This document shows positions 1 through 9,527 of a stretch of 64,000 bases of DNA, one piece after another. Below the pieces are notes generated by a model that did no database searches, was not told the DNA's origin, and saw only the letters and a program-made list of their open reading frames with translations. The DNA is from Castellaniella sp. MT123 (lineage in GTDB: Bacteria > Pseudomonadota > Gammaproteobacteria > Burkholderiales > Burkholderiaceae_B), in assembly GCF_039614765.1 (NCBI RefSeq), contig NZ_CP154879.1, positions 806,001 through 870,000 of the forward strand, written 5' to 3'. Numbering within the stretch: position 1 is the first letter of the stretch; the number at the start of each line of letters is the position of its first letter. The translations under genes were made by a program, and so were the position numbers.

Positions 1-1
1 T

Positions 2-2671
2 CCCGCCGGACGGATCAACTCAGCCGCCGGCACCGACCTGGCGGCGACCCTGATCAATTGCTTCGTCCAGCCGGTGGGTGATTCGGTCTCCAGCGCTGTG
101 GACGGCCGTCCGGGCATCTACGACGCGCTGCAGAAGGCGGCGGAAACGATGCGCCGAGGCGGGGGCGTGGGCTACAACTTCAGCCACATCCGCCCCGCGG
201 GCGCCGCCGTGAAGGGCACGGCCTCGAAGGCCTCGGGACCGGTGTCCTATATGCGCGTGTTCGACCGTTCCTGCGAAACCGTGGAATCCGCCGGTTCGCG
301 GCGCGGCGCGCAGATGGGCGTGCTCAGCGTCAGCCATCCCGACATCGAGGCTTTCATCCTGGCCAAGCAGACGCCGGGCGAACTGACCAATTTCAACGTC
401 TCGGTCAGCGTGACGGACGAATTCATGCGTGCGGTCGAGACCGACTCCCTGTTTCCGCTGACGCACGCCGCGGCGCCCAGCGAGGAACTCAAGGCAGCCG
501 GCGCGCATCAGCGCGAGGACGGCCTGTGGGTCTACCGCGAGGTCCGCGCCCGGGCTCTGTGGGATCTGATCATGCAGTCCACCTACGATTACGCGGAACC
601 CGGGGTGCTGTTCCATGATCAGATCAATCGCGAAAACAATCTGCACTATCTGGAAACGCTGGACGCAACCAACCCCTGCGGCGAGCAACCGCTGCCGGGC
701 TATGGCTGCTGCTGCCTGGGCTCCATCGATCTGACGCGATTCGTGCGCAACCCCTTCGGCTTTGGGGGCGATCCGGAGGTCGACTGGGAAGGGCTTGCCG
801 AGATCACCGCCGTCGCCATCCGGATGCTGGACAACGTGCTCGATGCGACGGTCTGGCCATTGCCGGAACAGGCCGCCGAGGCCGCCCACAAGCGCAGGGT
901 GGGGCTGGGCGTGACCGGCCTGGGCGATGCGTTGATCATGCTGGGGCTGGCCTACGACAGCGACCCCGCTCGTGCGATGGCCTCGCGCTTTGCACGCGAG
1001 GTCGCCCATGCCGCGTATCGGGCCTCGATCGCCCTGGCGCGCGAACGTGGCGCCTTCCCCGGATTTGTCGCGAGCGAGTACCTGAAGAGCGGATTCGCGC
1101 AACGATTGCCCGAGGATATTCGCGCCGCGATCGCCGATCACGGCATCCGCAACAGCCATCTGACATCGATCGCGCCGACCGGCACGATTTCGCTGGCGTT
1201 CGCCGATAACGCATCGAACGGCATCGAGCCGGCGTTTTCCTGGACCTACACGCGCACCAAGCGCATGGGCGATGGCTCCAAGCAGGACTACGTCGTCGAG
1301 GATCACGCCTACCGGCTGTATCGCCTGATGGGGGGCGACGTCTCCGGGCAGTTGCCGCCTTCGTTTCGCACCGCGCTGGAGATCTCCGCCCGCGATCATG
1401 CCTTGATGGTGGCCGCGGTGAAGGACCACGTCGATGCGGCGATCTCCAAGACCGTGAACGTCGCGGTGGACTACCCGTACGAAGACTTCAAGGACTTGTA
1501 CCTGCAGGCCTGGAAGCTGGGGCTCAAGGGCATCACCACCTATCGGCCCAGCGGCAAGCGCGGCGCTGTGCTTTCGGTCACGCCCACGCCAGAAGCGCCG
1601 GCCCAGCCGGAGGCCATTTCGCTGTCCGAGGCGGACCGCCGGCTGGTGCTCAAGCGCACCATCGAGCCGGTTCTGAACAGCCTGCGCTGGCCTAATCGTC
1701 CGCGCCTGCCGCGCGGTGCGTCCTGCTGGGCGTCGGACGCCATCGAGACGCAGGACGGCAGTTTCGTGGTGTTCGTCTCGGACCTGCAGAACCGGCCCTT
1801 CGAGATCTGGGTCAACGGCGCCCGTCCGCCGCGCGGTCTGGGTTCGGTGGCAAAGATGCTCAGCCTGGACATGTACACGGACGATTTTCCGTGGCTTACC
1901 CGCAAACTGGAAGTTCTGGCACGCACCAACGGCGGGGCTGATTTCCAGATCATCGATCCGGAAACGGGCGAACCGACCTGGATGCCCTCGACGGTCGCGG
2001 CGCTGGCCCGCCTGGTCGCCTTCCGCCACCGCACGCTGGGAATCGCCGCGTCGGCGGAGTCCCATTCCGCGATGATGGAGGCCTTGATTGCCCCGCGCGA
2101 GCCCAAGACCGGTCCCGACGGCACGATGGGCTGGATCTGCGACGTGCTCAATCCCGTCACCGGCGACGATTTCGTCCTGATGGTGAAGGAACTGCGCATG
2201 CCCGACGGTTCGACCCGGCCCTATTCCGTCTGGGGCGCCGGCAAGTTCCCGCGCGCCTTCGAGGGCCTGTTCAAGCTGTTGAGCCTGGACATGCGCATCG
2301 TGGATCCCGCCTGGATCGCCATGAAGTTGCGCAAGCTCACGAAATATGCCGAGCCCCAGGGTGATTTTCTCGCGCGGGTACCTGGCAGCGAAAAGTCCCG
2401 CTCTTTCCCGTCCACCGAGGCCTATATCGCCCGTCTGCTGATCCACCGCTATGCGATGCTGGGCATTCTCGATGAGCAGGGCGAGCCGATCGAGCAAATG
2501 GGCGTGGTCCAGGCCGAATCCGAAGCGCCCGTGGCGACCGGTGTATCCTTGCCACCAGCCGCCCCCGCCATCCAGGGCAGCGAATGTCCGGAATGCCACC
2601 TGCATCGGGTGATCAAAAAAGACGGCTGCCAGTTCTGCACCAACTGCGGCTACACCGGCGCATGTGGGTGA
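2..2671 (+). CDS. nrdJ: Adenosylcobalamin-dependent (class II) ribonucleotide reductase, 3' part
   Basis: The gene enters from outside the window; 889 residues and the stop are visible. It reduces ribonucleotides to deoxyribonucleotides with a B12 radical. The motif [12 protein letters not shown], with a redox cysteine, lies near the left edge, and [12 protein letters not shown], with the catalytic cysteine and glutamate, follows about 220 residues later. After the barrel there are two consecutive TSCPD-type modules: one from about 1730 with the motif [17 protein letters not shown], one from about 2130 with [14 protein letters not shown]. The protein ends in a CPEC...[11 protein letters not shown] cysteine cluster, probably a zinc or redox site. 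The class II assignment rests on this layout. The start codon is not in the window. Confidence 0.95.
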   Translation, partial: PAGRINSAAGTDLAATLINCFVQPVGDSVSSAVDGRPGIYDALQKAAETMRRGGGVGYNFSHIRPAGAAVKGTASKASGPVSYMRVFDRSCETVESAGSRRGAQMGVLSVSHPDIEAFILAKQTPGELTNFNVSVSVTDEFMRAVETDSLFPLTHAAAPSEELKAAGAHQREDGLWVYREVRARALWDLIMQSTYDYAEPGVLFHDQINRENNLHYLETLDATNPCGEQPLPGYGCCCLGSIDLTRFVRNPFGFGGDPEVDWEGLAEITAVAIRMLDNVLDATVWPLPEQAAEAAHKRRVGLGVTGLGDALIMLGLAYDSDPARAMASRFAREVAHAAYRASIALARERGAFPGFVASEYLKSGFAQRLPEDIRAAIADHGIRNSHLTSIAPTGTISLAFADNASNGIEPAFSWTYTRTKRMGDGSKQDYVVEDHAYRLYRLMGGDVSGQLPPSFRTALEISARDHALMVAAVKDHVDAAISKTVNVAVDYPYEDFKDLYLQAWKLGLKGITTYRPSGKRGAVLSVTPTPEAPAQPEAISLSEADRRLVLKRTIEPVLNSLRWPNRPRLPRGASCWASDAIETQDGSFVVFVSDLQNRPFEIWVNGARPPRGLGSVAKMLSLDMYTDDFPWLTRKLEVLARTNGGADFQIIDPETGEPTWMPSTVAALARLVAFRHRTLGIAASAESHSAMMEALIAPREPKTGPDGTMGWICDVLNPVTGDDFVLMVKELRMPDGSTRPYSVWGAGKFPRAFEGLFKLLSLDMRIVDPAWIAMKLRKLTKYAEPQGDFLARVPGSEKSRSFPSTEAYIARLLIHRYAMLGILDEQGEPIEQMGVVQAESEAPVATGVSLPPAAPAIQGSECPECHLHRVIKKDGCQFCTNCGYTGACG

Positions 2672-2678
2672 GATCGGA

Positions 2679-2694
2679 GTGGCCTGCAGGCCAC
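2679..2694. terminator. Palindrome after nrdJ, possible hairpin
   Basis: A perfect 16-bp palindrome, GTGGCCTGCAGGCCAC, lies 8 bp after the nrdJ stop codon. It could form a short GC-rich hairpin in RNA. There is no T-run after it, so it is at best a weak or Rho-assisted terminator. The nadB start lies 65 bp downstream. Confidence 0.3.
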
Positions 2695-2759
2695 GACGTG
2701 GAGGGATGCCAGAGGGATGCCACAATGCTAGAAATGTCATATAGGGTGAAGTTCCTGCA

Positions 2760-4394
2760 ATGACTCAAAACTACGACGTTCTCATCATCGGCAGCGGCTT
2801 GGCCGGCCTGACCGTGGCCCTGCATCTGGCGGCGGAAAAAAAGGTCGCCGTCCTGTCGAAAAAGGCGCTGCTGGACGGCGCCAGCAACTGGGCGCAGGGC
2901 GGCATTGCCGCCGTGCTGGATTCCCAGGACAGTTACGAGAAGCACGTGGCCGACACACAGGTGGCGGGCGCGGGCCTATGCGATCCGGATGCCACGCGCC
3001 ACATCGTGGAACAGGGCCGTTCAGCTATCGATTGGCTGATCCAGCTGGGTGTTCCGTTCACGCCCGACCAGGGGGCGGAACTGGGCTTCCACCTGACCCG
3101 GGAAGGCGGCCACAGCCAGCGGCGCATCATCCACGCGGCTGACGAAACCGGCCATCTGGTTCAGCTGACGCTGGAGCAGCAGGTCAGGGCGCATCGCAAT
3201 ATCACGCTGCTCGAACACCATTCCGGCGTCGAACTGATCACCAGCCGCATCCTGGATGCCCGGCCTCCGGCCATGCCGGACGCGCCGGCCCGATGCCTGG
3301 GTGCCTACGCCTATGACGAGCAGGCCGACCGGGTCCGCACGATCCTCGCCAGCCAGGTGGTGCTGGCCACGGGCGGAGCGGGCAAGGTCTATCTGCATAC
3401 CAGCAACCCGGATACGTCCACGGGCGACGGCATCGCCATGGCCTGGCGCGCCGGCTGCCGGGTCGCCAACATGGAATTCATGCAGTTCCACCCGACCTGC
3501 ATGTATCATCCGCAGGCCAAGTCCTTCCTGATCTCGGAGGCGGTTCGGGGCGAGGGCGGCGTGCTGCGCCTGCCGGCCAATGCCGGCGCCCAGGCGGGCG
3601 AGCGATTCATGCAGTGGCATGACGAACGCCTGGAACTGGCCCCGCGTGACGTGGTGGCGCGCGCCATCGATTTCGAGATTAAAAAGCGCGGCTTGACCCA
3701 CGTGGATCTGGACATTAGCCATCGGCCCACCGAATTCATCCGCGAGCATTTTCCGACGATCCACGCCCGCTGTCTGGAATTCGGCATCGACATGACGCGC
3801 GAGCCCATCCCGGTGGTTCCGGCCATGCACTTCACCTGTGGGGGCGTGGTGATCGACCTGAACGGCCGCACCGACATTCCCGGTCTGTACGCGGTCGGCG
3901 AGACTGCCTATACCGGCCTGCATGGCGCCAATCGCCTGGCCAGCAATTCCCTGCTGGAATGCCTGGTCATCGGCCGCAATGCGGCGCGCGACATCGATGC
4001 GCAACCGGCTTGCGCGCCAATGGCCGGTCCCGTGCCGGACTGGGATGACAGCCGCGCGCGCGATGGCGCCGAAGCCGTGCTGGTGGCCCACGCCTGGGAC
4101 GAGGTGCGTCGTCTGATGTCCAATTACGTGGGGATCGTACGCACCCAGAAGCGTCTGAACCGCGCGCGCCAACGCATCAGTCTGCTGGAGCAGGAAATCG
4201 ATGCCTACTATCAGGAATATCGCGTCACCAGCGACCTGCTGGAATGCCGCAATCTGATCCAGGTGGCCGGGTTGGTGGTGGCCGCCGCCCTGTCACGCAA
4301 GGAAAGCCGCGGCCTGCATTACTGCCAGGATTACCCCTGGACGCTGCCGCGCGCCCTACCGACCGTGATGACGCCGGAAGACGGGTTCCGGTAG
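2760..4394 (+). CDS. nadB: L-aspartate oxidase
   Basis: This FAD enzyme oxidises L-aspartate to iminoaspartate, the first step of de novo NAD synthesis, and passes the product to NadA. The 544-residue length is normal. The N-terminus has the dinucleotide fold YDVLIIGSGLAGLTVALHLA. Family motifs follow: NWAQGGIAAV near residue 45, REGGHSQRRIIHAADETG near 117, the flavin segment LATGGAGKVY, and GLYAVGETAYTGLHGANRLASNSLLE near 380. The last part is the helical succinate dehydrogenase/fumarate reductase C-terminal domain. The ATG is preceded by AGGGTGAAG about 10 bp upstream. It faces nadC convergently with only 6 bp between the stop codons, so the three NAD genes are clustered but in two transcripts. 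Confidence 0.96.
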   Translation: MTQNYDVLIIGSGLAGLTVALHLAAEKKVAVLSKKALLDGASNWAQGGIAAVLDSQDSYEKHVADTQVAGAGLCDPDATRHIVEQGRSAIDWLIQLGVPFTPDQGAELGFHLTREGGHSQRRIIHAADETGHLVQLTLEQQVRAHRNITLLEHHSGVELITSRILDARPPAMPDAPARCLGAYAYDEQADRVRTILASQVVLATGGAGKVYLHTSNPDTSTGDGIAMAWRAGCRVANMEFMQFHPTCMYHPQAKSFLISEAVRGEGGVLRLPANAGAQAGERFMQWHDERLELAPRDVVARAIDFEIKKRGLTHVDLDISHRPTEFIREHFPTIHARCLEFGIDMTREPIPVVPAMHFTCGGVVIDLNGRTDIPGLYAVGETAYTGLHGANRLASNSLLECLVIGRNAARDIDAQPACAPMAGPVPDWDDSRARDGAEAVLVAHAWDEVRRLMSNYVGIVRTQKRLNRARQRISLLEQEIDAYYQEYRVTSDLLECRNLIQVAGLVVAAALSRKESRGLHYCQDYPWTLPRALPTVMTPEDGFR

Positions 4395-4400
4395 ACGATA

Positions 4401-5276
4401 TCAGACGATCCGCATCGAATAGTCGGTCGCCTTGACGTCCTTGGTCAGGCTGCCGACCGAGATGCGGTCCACGCCCGTCTGCGCGATGGCGCGCACGGTC
4501 TCGTGCGTGATCCCGCCGGATGCTTCCAGCAGGGCGCGCCCGGCGTTCAGCGACACAGCCGCCCGCAGGTCATCCAGCGCAAAATTGTCCAGCAGGACCG
4601 AGGCGGCACCGGCATCCAGCGCCTGAGTCAGTTCGTCCAGGCTCTCGACCTCGATCTGCACGGGGACGTCATATGGCAGGGCCTGGGCGGCCTTCAGGGC
4701 TGGCGCGATGCCGCCCGCCGCCGCGATGTGGTTTTCCTTGATGAGCACGCCGTCATAGAGCGCCAGCCGCTGGTTGCGGCCGCCGCCCACGCGGACGGCG
4801 TATTTCTGCCCCTGCCGCAGGCCTGGCAACGTTTTGCGGGTATCCAGCACGGCGGCCTTGGTGCCGCTGATCAGATCCGCGTAACGGCGCGTTGCGGTCG
4901 CCACGCCCGAAAAAAGCTGCAGGAAGTTCAGAGCGGTGCGTTCGGCCGTCAGCAGGGCCCGGGCAGGCCCATGCAGCCGGCAGACAACCGAGCCGGGTTC
5001 CATCCAGTCACCCTCGGCATAGGCCCAGTCCAGCAAGATCCGGGAGTCGACCCGATGCATGACAGCTTCGAACCAGGGGGCGCCGCATAGCACGGCGCGC
5101 TCGCGCACGATGACGCGCGCGGCTTCGATCTGATCCGCTGGAATCAGCAAGCCGGTGATGTCGCCGGTACCGATGTCCTCGGCCAGCGCGCGGTCGATGT
5201 TGGCATCGAAAGAAGCCTGCAGGGCAGGGGGAAAAGGAGCGTGGGGATTGCGTAGGGTGGACGGCGAGAGACTCAT
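4401..5276 (-). CDS. nadC: Nicotinate-nucleotide pyrophosphorylase (quinolinate phosphoribosyltransferase)
   Basis: NadC converts quinolinate and PRPP to nicotinate mononucleotide, the third step of NAD synthesis. The 291-residue protein has EDIGTGDIT near residue 33, [10 protein letters not shown] near 109, [10 protein letters not shown] near 143 with the substrate-binding arginines and lysine, [20 protein letters not shown] near 161, and the C-terminal phosphate-binding segment ASGGIT...ISVGSLT. The start was placed at the ATG at 5276 because it overlaps the nadA stop in an ATGA arrangement and begins the usual N-terminus. A longer open frame upstream is a shadow of nadA. The overlap implies translational coupling. 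Confidence 0.95.
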   Translation of the reverse strand: MSLSPSTLRNPHAPFPPALQASFDANIDRALAEDIGTGDITGLLIPADQIEAARVIVRERAVLCGAPWFEAVMHRVDSRILLDWAYAEGDWMEPGSVVCRLHGPARALLTAERTALNFLQLFSGVATATRRYADLISGTKAAVLDTRKTLPGLRQGQKYAVRVGGGRNQRLALYDGVLIKENHIAAAGGIAPALKAAQALPYDVPVQIEVESLDELTQALDAGAASVLLDNFALDDLRAAVSLNAGRALLEASGGITHETVRAIAQTGVDRISVGSLTKDVKATDYSMRIV

Positions 5277-6409
5277 GCCGGGCCTACCTGCGAGAACAGC
5301 GCCTGTTCCTGTGCCAGATCCGGCCCCGGCTGCACCTTGCGCTTGCGCGCGGCCGCGAAATCCAGCATGCGGTCGATACAGACTTTTGCCTGACGACCCA
5401 GCGCGGGATCCAGGTGGATCTCGTTGGTACCGAATTCGAGGGCATCGGCCACACCCTTGAGCGAGTTCATGGCCATCCAGGGGCAATGAGCGCAGCTCTT
5501 GCAGGTCGCCGATTCGCCCGCTGTGGGGGCAGCGATGAAGGTTTTGCCGGGGGCCGCCAGCCGCATCTTGTGCAGCAGGCCCTGATCGGTCGCCACGATG
5601 AAGGTCGTCGCGGACGATTCGGTGACGGCCGCCAGCAGGCGCGAGGTCGAACCCACGACATCGGCCTGGGAGACGACCGCCGCAGGCGATTCCGGGTGCA
5701 CCAGGATCAGCGCGTCAGGGTGGTCGCGGCGCATCAGGTCCAGCTCGATGCTCTTGAATTCGTCGTGCACGGTACAGGAACCCTGCCACAGCACCATGTC
5801 GGCACCGGTTTGCCGCTGGATGTAGGAGCCCAGGTGGCGGTCGGGTGCCCAGAGGATCTTTTTCCCCTGATTGTGCAGGTCGGCGACGATGTCCAGGCCG
5901 ATGGAGGACGTGACCATCCAGTCGGCTTGCGCCTTCACTGCGGCGCTGGTGTTGGCGTAGACCACAACGACGCGGTCGGGGTGCTGCGCGCGAAACTGGG
6001 CGAAGGCCACCGGGTCGCAGCCCAGATCCAGGGAACAGGTGGCATCCAGATCCGGCATCAGAATGCGTTTTTCCGGACTGAGGATTTTCGCGGTCTCGCC
6101 CATGAAGCGCACCCCCGAGACCACCAGGGTATCGGCGGCGTGATCGCGGCCGAAGCGAGCCATTTCCAGCGAATCCGACACGCAGCCGCCAGTTTCCTCG
6201 GCCAGGTCTTGGATGTCGGCGTCCACGTAATAGTGCGCGACCAGGACGGCATTGCGCAATTTCAGCAGGCTGCGGACGCGGGTCTTCTGAAAGTCGCGTT
6301 CCTCGGAAGACAGGGGGGGATTGACCCGGGCCCAGGCCTCGGCAACGCTCAGCGTTCCGCTGGCCATGTCCGGGCGGTCGAATTCAACGATTCGGTTACC
6401 TGAAGGCAT
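5273..6409 (-). CDS. nadA: Quinolinate synthase A
   Basis: NadA condenses iminoaspartate from NadB with dihydroxyacetone phosphate to quinolinate, using a [4Fe-4S] cluster. The 378-residue protein has the three expected cluster cysteines, in [19 protein letters not shown] and the C-terminal [15 protein letters not shown]. It also has [19 protein letters not shown] near the N-terminus and HPESP and [10 protein letters not shown] later. I chose the ATG at 6409 ([10 protein letters not shown]) because it matches the usual N-terminus. The Shine-Dalgarno sequence is poor, and the frame stays open for another 380 bp upstream, so the exact start is uncertain. It forms an operon with nadC. Confidence 0.93.
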   Translation of the reverse strand: MPSGNRIVEFDRPDMASGTLSVAEAWARVNPPLSSEERDFQKTRVRSLLKLRNAVLVAHYYVDADIQDLAEETGGCVSDSLEMARFGRDHAADTLVVSGVRFMGETAKILSPEKRILMPDLDATCSLDLGCDPVAFAQFRAQHPDRVVVVYANTSAAVKAQADWMVTSSIGLDIVADLHNQGKKILWAPDRHLGSYIQRQTGADMVLWQGSCTVHDEFKSIELDLMRRDHPDALILVHPESPAAVVSQADVVGSTSRLLAAVTESSATTFIVATDQGLLHKMRLAAPGKTFIAAPTAGESATCKSCAHCPWMAMNSLKGVADALEFGTNEIHLDPALGRQAKVCIDRMLDFAAARKRKVQPGPDLAQEQALFSQVGPA

Positions 6410-6525
6410 GATGAAAGGGGATGAAAATGAAGGATAGATACTGAAATCATACGACAAAGGCACCCCTTGCGCGCTCGCGGGGCGGGCAAGACGCCTGCGA
6501 CTCGCAAAGTCGGCAGAGATAGGGG

Positions 6526-6556
6526 TTGGCAATTCGACATCGGGGGCAGCTATAAT
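6526..6556 (+). promoter_or_regulatory. Probable sigma-70 promoter of the riboswitch transcript
   Basis: TTGGCA at 6526-6531 and a perfect TATAAT at 6551-6556 are separated by 19 bp, slightly more than the ideal 17. Transcription would begin near 6563, just ahead of the riboswitch core. The position fits a leader RNA of about 170 nt before the first gene. Confidence 0.65.
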
Positions 6557-6561
6557 GCCGC

Positions 6562-6724
6562 ACCCGTCACCGGGGAGTAGCCGACCGCGCGTCAGCGCGG
6601 GGCCGATGTCAACACACTTGGTCATCCGACCATGGCATCGGCAGCCGATCCAGGCCTGGCCAGACCGCTGACTGCGTTTCCCGTCGCAAGGGGCCGGCGG
6701 GGACGTGGTCGCGTCAGCCCCGGA
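6562..6724 (+). promoter_or_regulatory. yybP-ykoY manganese riboswitch
   Basis: The leader contains the signature GGGGAGTAGCC at 6572-6582. This is followed by a GC-rich helix (GACCGCGCGTCAGCGCGGG), a GTCAACACA element at 6608-6616 and the hairpin GGTCATCCGACC near 6620. The GGGGAGUAG start and the two-helix layout are typical of the yybP-ykoY family, whose ligand is Mn2+. These riboswitches commonly sit before UPF0016/GDT1 and MntP exporters, and the next gene is a GDT1 exporter. Manganese binding is expected to raise expression. I did not fold the RNA, so I cannot say whether control acts on translation or termination. The outer boundaries are approximate. Confidence 0.85.
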
Positions 6725-6734
6725 AATCAACTCC

Positions 6735-7313
6735 ATGAATAATGCGTTTCTCGTGTCGACCGGTGTCGTCGCCCTGGGAGAAATCGGTGACAAAACTCAA
6801 TTGCTGGCCGTGGTGCTGGCCGCGCGCTATCACCGCCCCGGTTTGATCTGTCTTGGAATTCTGATCGCCACACTGGCCAACCACTTATTGGCGGGCGCGG
6901 TCGGACTGGTGGTAGCCGACCTGTTGAATCCGACCACCCTGGAATGGGTGCTGGGTGTCTCGTTTGTGCTGATGGCCGGCTGGCTGCTGATCCCCGACAA
7001 ACTGGACGAGGACCCAAAGCCTTTGCGCGGACTGGGTGTGCTGAGCACGACGATCGTCATGTTCTTTCTGGCCGAGATGGGCGACAAGACCCAGATCGCC
7101 ACGATGGCGCTGGCCGCGCGCTATGACAGCATTGCGATGGTGGTCGCGGGCAGCACCCTGGGGCTCATGCTGGCCGACATGCCGGCTGTGTATTTCGGCG
7201 CCAAGGCCGCGACCCGGCTGCCGCTGAAACTCGTGCATGGGATTGCGGCCGCTCTGTTTGCGGGGATCGGCCTGCTCTCGCTGGCCAGCGCTGCCGGGTT
7301 GATCGGGGCGTGA
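6735..7313 (+). CDS. mneA: GDT1/UPF0016 family manganese exporter
   Basis: This 192-residue inner-membrane protein has about six hydrophobic segments. It has the two family hallmark motifs, EIGDKTQ near residue 14 and EMGDKTQ near residue 118, one per repeat, whose acidic residues bind the cation. Family members export Mn2+ (MneA in Vibrio) or transport Ca2+/Mn2+ (GDT1). The riboswitch upstream makes manganese export the most likely role here. The ATG at 6735 ([10 protein letters not shown]) matches the usual start; an in-frame GTG at 6705 would add ten residues. The stop overlaps the start of the following arsB-type gene, so both genes should be translated from one mRNA. The symbol is given by homology. 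Confidence 0.88.
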   Translation: MNNAFLVSTGVVALGEIGDKTQLLAVVLAARYHRPGLICLGILIATLANHLLAGAVGLVVADLLNPTTLEWVLGVSFVLMAGWLLIPDKLDEDPKPLRGLGVLSTTIVMFFLAEMGDKTQIATMALAARYDSIAMVVAGSTLGLMLADMPAVYFGAKAATRLPLKLVHGIAAALFAGIGLLSLASAAGLIGA

Positions 7314-8587
7314 TCGCGCTGCTGATCTTCCTGCTGACGCTGCTGCTGGTCATCTGGCAGCCGCGTGGGCTGGGGATCGGTTGGAGCGCAATGGCTGGCG
7401 CGGGGTTGGCGTTGCTATTCGGCGTTGTCCGGCCGGCCGACATACCCGTGGTGTGGCACATCGTCTGGAATGCAACCGGGACCTTCGTCGCCGTCGTTAT
7501 CATCAGCCTGCTGCTGGATGCGGCGGGATTCTTCGAATGGGCCGCGCTGCACGTCGCACGCCATGGCAGGGGACGGGGGTTGCGGCTGCTGGTACTGATC
7601 GTGCTGTTGGGCGGGACCGTGTCGGCGCTGTTCAACAACGATGGCGCCGCCCTGATCCTGACGCCAATCGTCGTGGCCATGCTGGCCGCGCTGCGCTTTT
7701 CGGCGAAGGCGACCCTGGCATTCATCATGGCGGCGGGCTTTATTGCGGATGCCGCCAGTGTGCCGCTGGTGGTGTCCAACCTGGTCAACATCGTGACCGC
7801 CGATTTCTTTGGCATCGAATTCGCGCGGTATGCATCGATCATGGTGCCGGTCGACCTTGCGATCATCATGGCGGCGCTCGCCGTCCTGGCCTGGGTCTTT
7901 CGTCGGCATATTCCTTCGCACTACGACGCGCAGCGTCTGCCGTCCCCGGTAACGGCCATCCGTGACCTGGCGGTTTTCCGGGCCGGCTGGTGGGTTCTAG
8001 CCTGGCTGCTGCTCGGGTTTTTCGCCCTGGAACCGCTAGGCATTCCGGTCAGTGCAACCGCGGCCCTTGGGGCGCTGGTCCTGATGGCGGTGGCCGGTCG
8101 CGGCCAGCGGATCCCGGTTGCCCGGATCGTGCGCAACGCACCCTGGCAGATTATCGTGTTTTCGCTGGGCATGTACCTGGTCGTGTACGGCCTGCGCCAT
8201 GCCGGCTTGACTCAGGGGCTGACCCACATTCTGAACTGGCTGGCTGGGCAGGGGGTCTGGGGAGCCGCGCTGGGCACCGGTTTCCTGAGCGCCGGTTTGT
8301 CCTCGGTGATGAACAACCTGCCCACGGTTCTCGTCGGCGCTCTGTCGATCGACGCATCGGTCGCTCAGGGACCCGTGCGCGAGGTGATGATCTATGCCCA
8401 CGTCATCGGCTGCGATCTGGGGCCCAAGCTGACCCCGATCGGTAGCCTGGCCACCCTGATCTGGCTGCATATCCTGCAAGGGAAGGGCATCCGGATCGGC
8501 TGGGGACTTTATTGCCGCACCGGGCTGGCGTTGACGCTGCCTATCCTGACAGCGGCCCTGCTGGCGCTGGCGTGGCGGCTGGCGTGA
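7310..8587 (+). CDS. arsB: ArsB-type anion/metalloid efflux permease
   Basis: The 425-residue protein has roughly 11 to 12 hydrophobic segments. It has ArsB/NhaD-superfamily motifs: [14 protein letters not shown] near residue 104, [24 protein letters not shown] near 145, [14 protein letters not shown] near 328 and [21 protein letters not shown] near 366. ArsB proteins extrude arsenite or antimonite. The GTG start overlaps the stop of the manganese exporter gene (GTGA), and no arsR, arsC or arsH is nearby. Substrate is therefore inferred from family only; the manganese-controlled context raises the possibility that it moves another ion. Confidence 0.85.
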   Translation: MIALLIFLLTLLLVIWQPRGLGIGWSAMAGAGLALLFGVVRPADIPVVWHIVWNATGTFVAVVIISLLLDAAGFFEWAALHVARHGRGRGLRLLVLIVLLGGTVSALFNNDGAALILTPIVVAMLAALRFSAKATLAFIMAAGFIADAASVPLVVSNLVNIVTADFFGIEFARYASIMVPVDLAIIMAALAVLAWVFRRHIPSHYDAQRLPSPVTAIRDLAVFRAGWWVLAWLLLGFFALEPLGIPVSATAALGALVLMAVAGRGQRIPVARIVRNAPWQIIVFSLGMYLVVYGLRHAGLTQGLTHILNWLAGQGVWGAALGTGFLSAGLSSVMNNLPTVLVGALSIDASVAQGPVREVMIYAHVIGCDLGPKLTPIGSLATLIWLHILQGKGIRIGWGLYCRTGLALTLPILTAALLALAWRLA

Positions 8588-8758
8588 AAGCGTCGGGAAT
8601 CCCCATCGTCACGTCAGGGACTAGAGGGAATCTCGATGAACTGTCTATACTGGTCATGTGCGAGGCAGATCCTGATCGGGGTATCCGGCCTGTCGGCGGT
8701 ACCCTTGAAATCAAGAGCGGTCCAGGACTGCGACGCGATATTCGATACCGGGTTCGCC

Positions 8759-9316
8759 ATGACACTATTCAAACTCGAACAACATCCAGCCGTCTATTTT
8801 GCGGACTTCGTCCTGTATCCGATCGCCATCGCCGCCGGCTTGGGGGCTTTGCTGCTGCGGGCCAACGGCCCCATCTGGGTCCTGGCATCGGTGGCCATTC
8901 TGGGGTTCCTGGGCTGGAGCCTCGTGGAATACATCCTGCATCGCTTCGTGCTGCACGGCGTGCAGCCCTTCAAACGCTGGCACGCGGAACACCACCAGCG
9001 CCCCTTTGCACTCATCGGCACGTCCACGGTGGTCAGCATGGCGCTGTTCGTCCTGCTGGTGTTCTGGCCCCTGGCGTTGTTGTCCAATCGCTGGATCGCG
9101 CTGGCCGCGACGCTGGGCATCACGTCCGGCTATCTGCTGTATCTGGTCGTGCATCACGCGACGCACCACTGGAAGGCCCGGTCCGGGTCCTGGATGCATG
9201 ACCGGAAGCGCGACCATGCGCTCCACCACAGGCCGGGCGCGCACGGCTGGTACGGCGTGACGACGACGTTCTGGGACCGTGTGTTCCACACGGACGGGAT
9301 GACGCACGACCACTGA
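8759..9316 (+). CDS. Fatty acid hydroxylase/sterol desaturase family membrane protein
   Basis: A 185-residue di-iron membrane protein. Hydrophobic segments near residues 15-35, 40-60 and 85-125 bracket histidine boxes: HRFVLHGVQPFKRWHAEHH, HHATHH, and HDRKRDHALHH close to the C-terminus. These are the iron ligands of the FA_hydroxylase fold. Such proteins hydroxylate lipids or carotenoids; the substrate is unknown here. I chose the ATG at 8759 (MTLFKLEQHP). The longer open frame from 8636 begins in unrelated sequence. It is not obviously co-transcribed with arsB, being 171 bp away. Confidence 0.8.
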   Translation: MTLFKLEQHPAVYFADFVLYPIAIAAGLGALLLRANGPIWVLASVAILGFLGWSLVEYILHRFVLHGVQPFKRWHAEHHQRPFALIGTSTVVSMALFVLLVFWPLALLSNRWIALAATLGITSGYLLYLVVHHATHHWKARSGSWMHDRKRDHALHHRPGAHGWYGVTTTFWDRVFHTDGMTHDH

Positions 9317-9527
9317 GCGGATCGGCGCAGCCAACAAGCCGGATGAAATCGGTGATAGAACGGAACACCATGCCCGCGATGGGGGTAGGCCTCACAGGTA
9401 TATGGTTTTCGGTATCTTTAATAGGAATATTTCATTAATAAAATCATGTGAACACGGCGCTTGAACTTTAGAATAACCAGCAGTCCTTCTCGCGAAAAGA
9501 CCTCACATAATCCTTCAGGAGACTGCT

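Noticed and set aside
20-2740. A 906-codon open frame on the minus strand across nrdJ
   Set aside because: It is the antisense shadow of a clear nrdJ frame in GC-rich DNA; the product has no recognisable domain and is rich in arginine, histidine and glycine.
5414-6403. A 329-codon plus-strand frame over nadA
   Set aside because: It is a shadow of nadA, which has all family motifs on the other strand.
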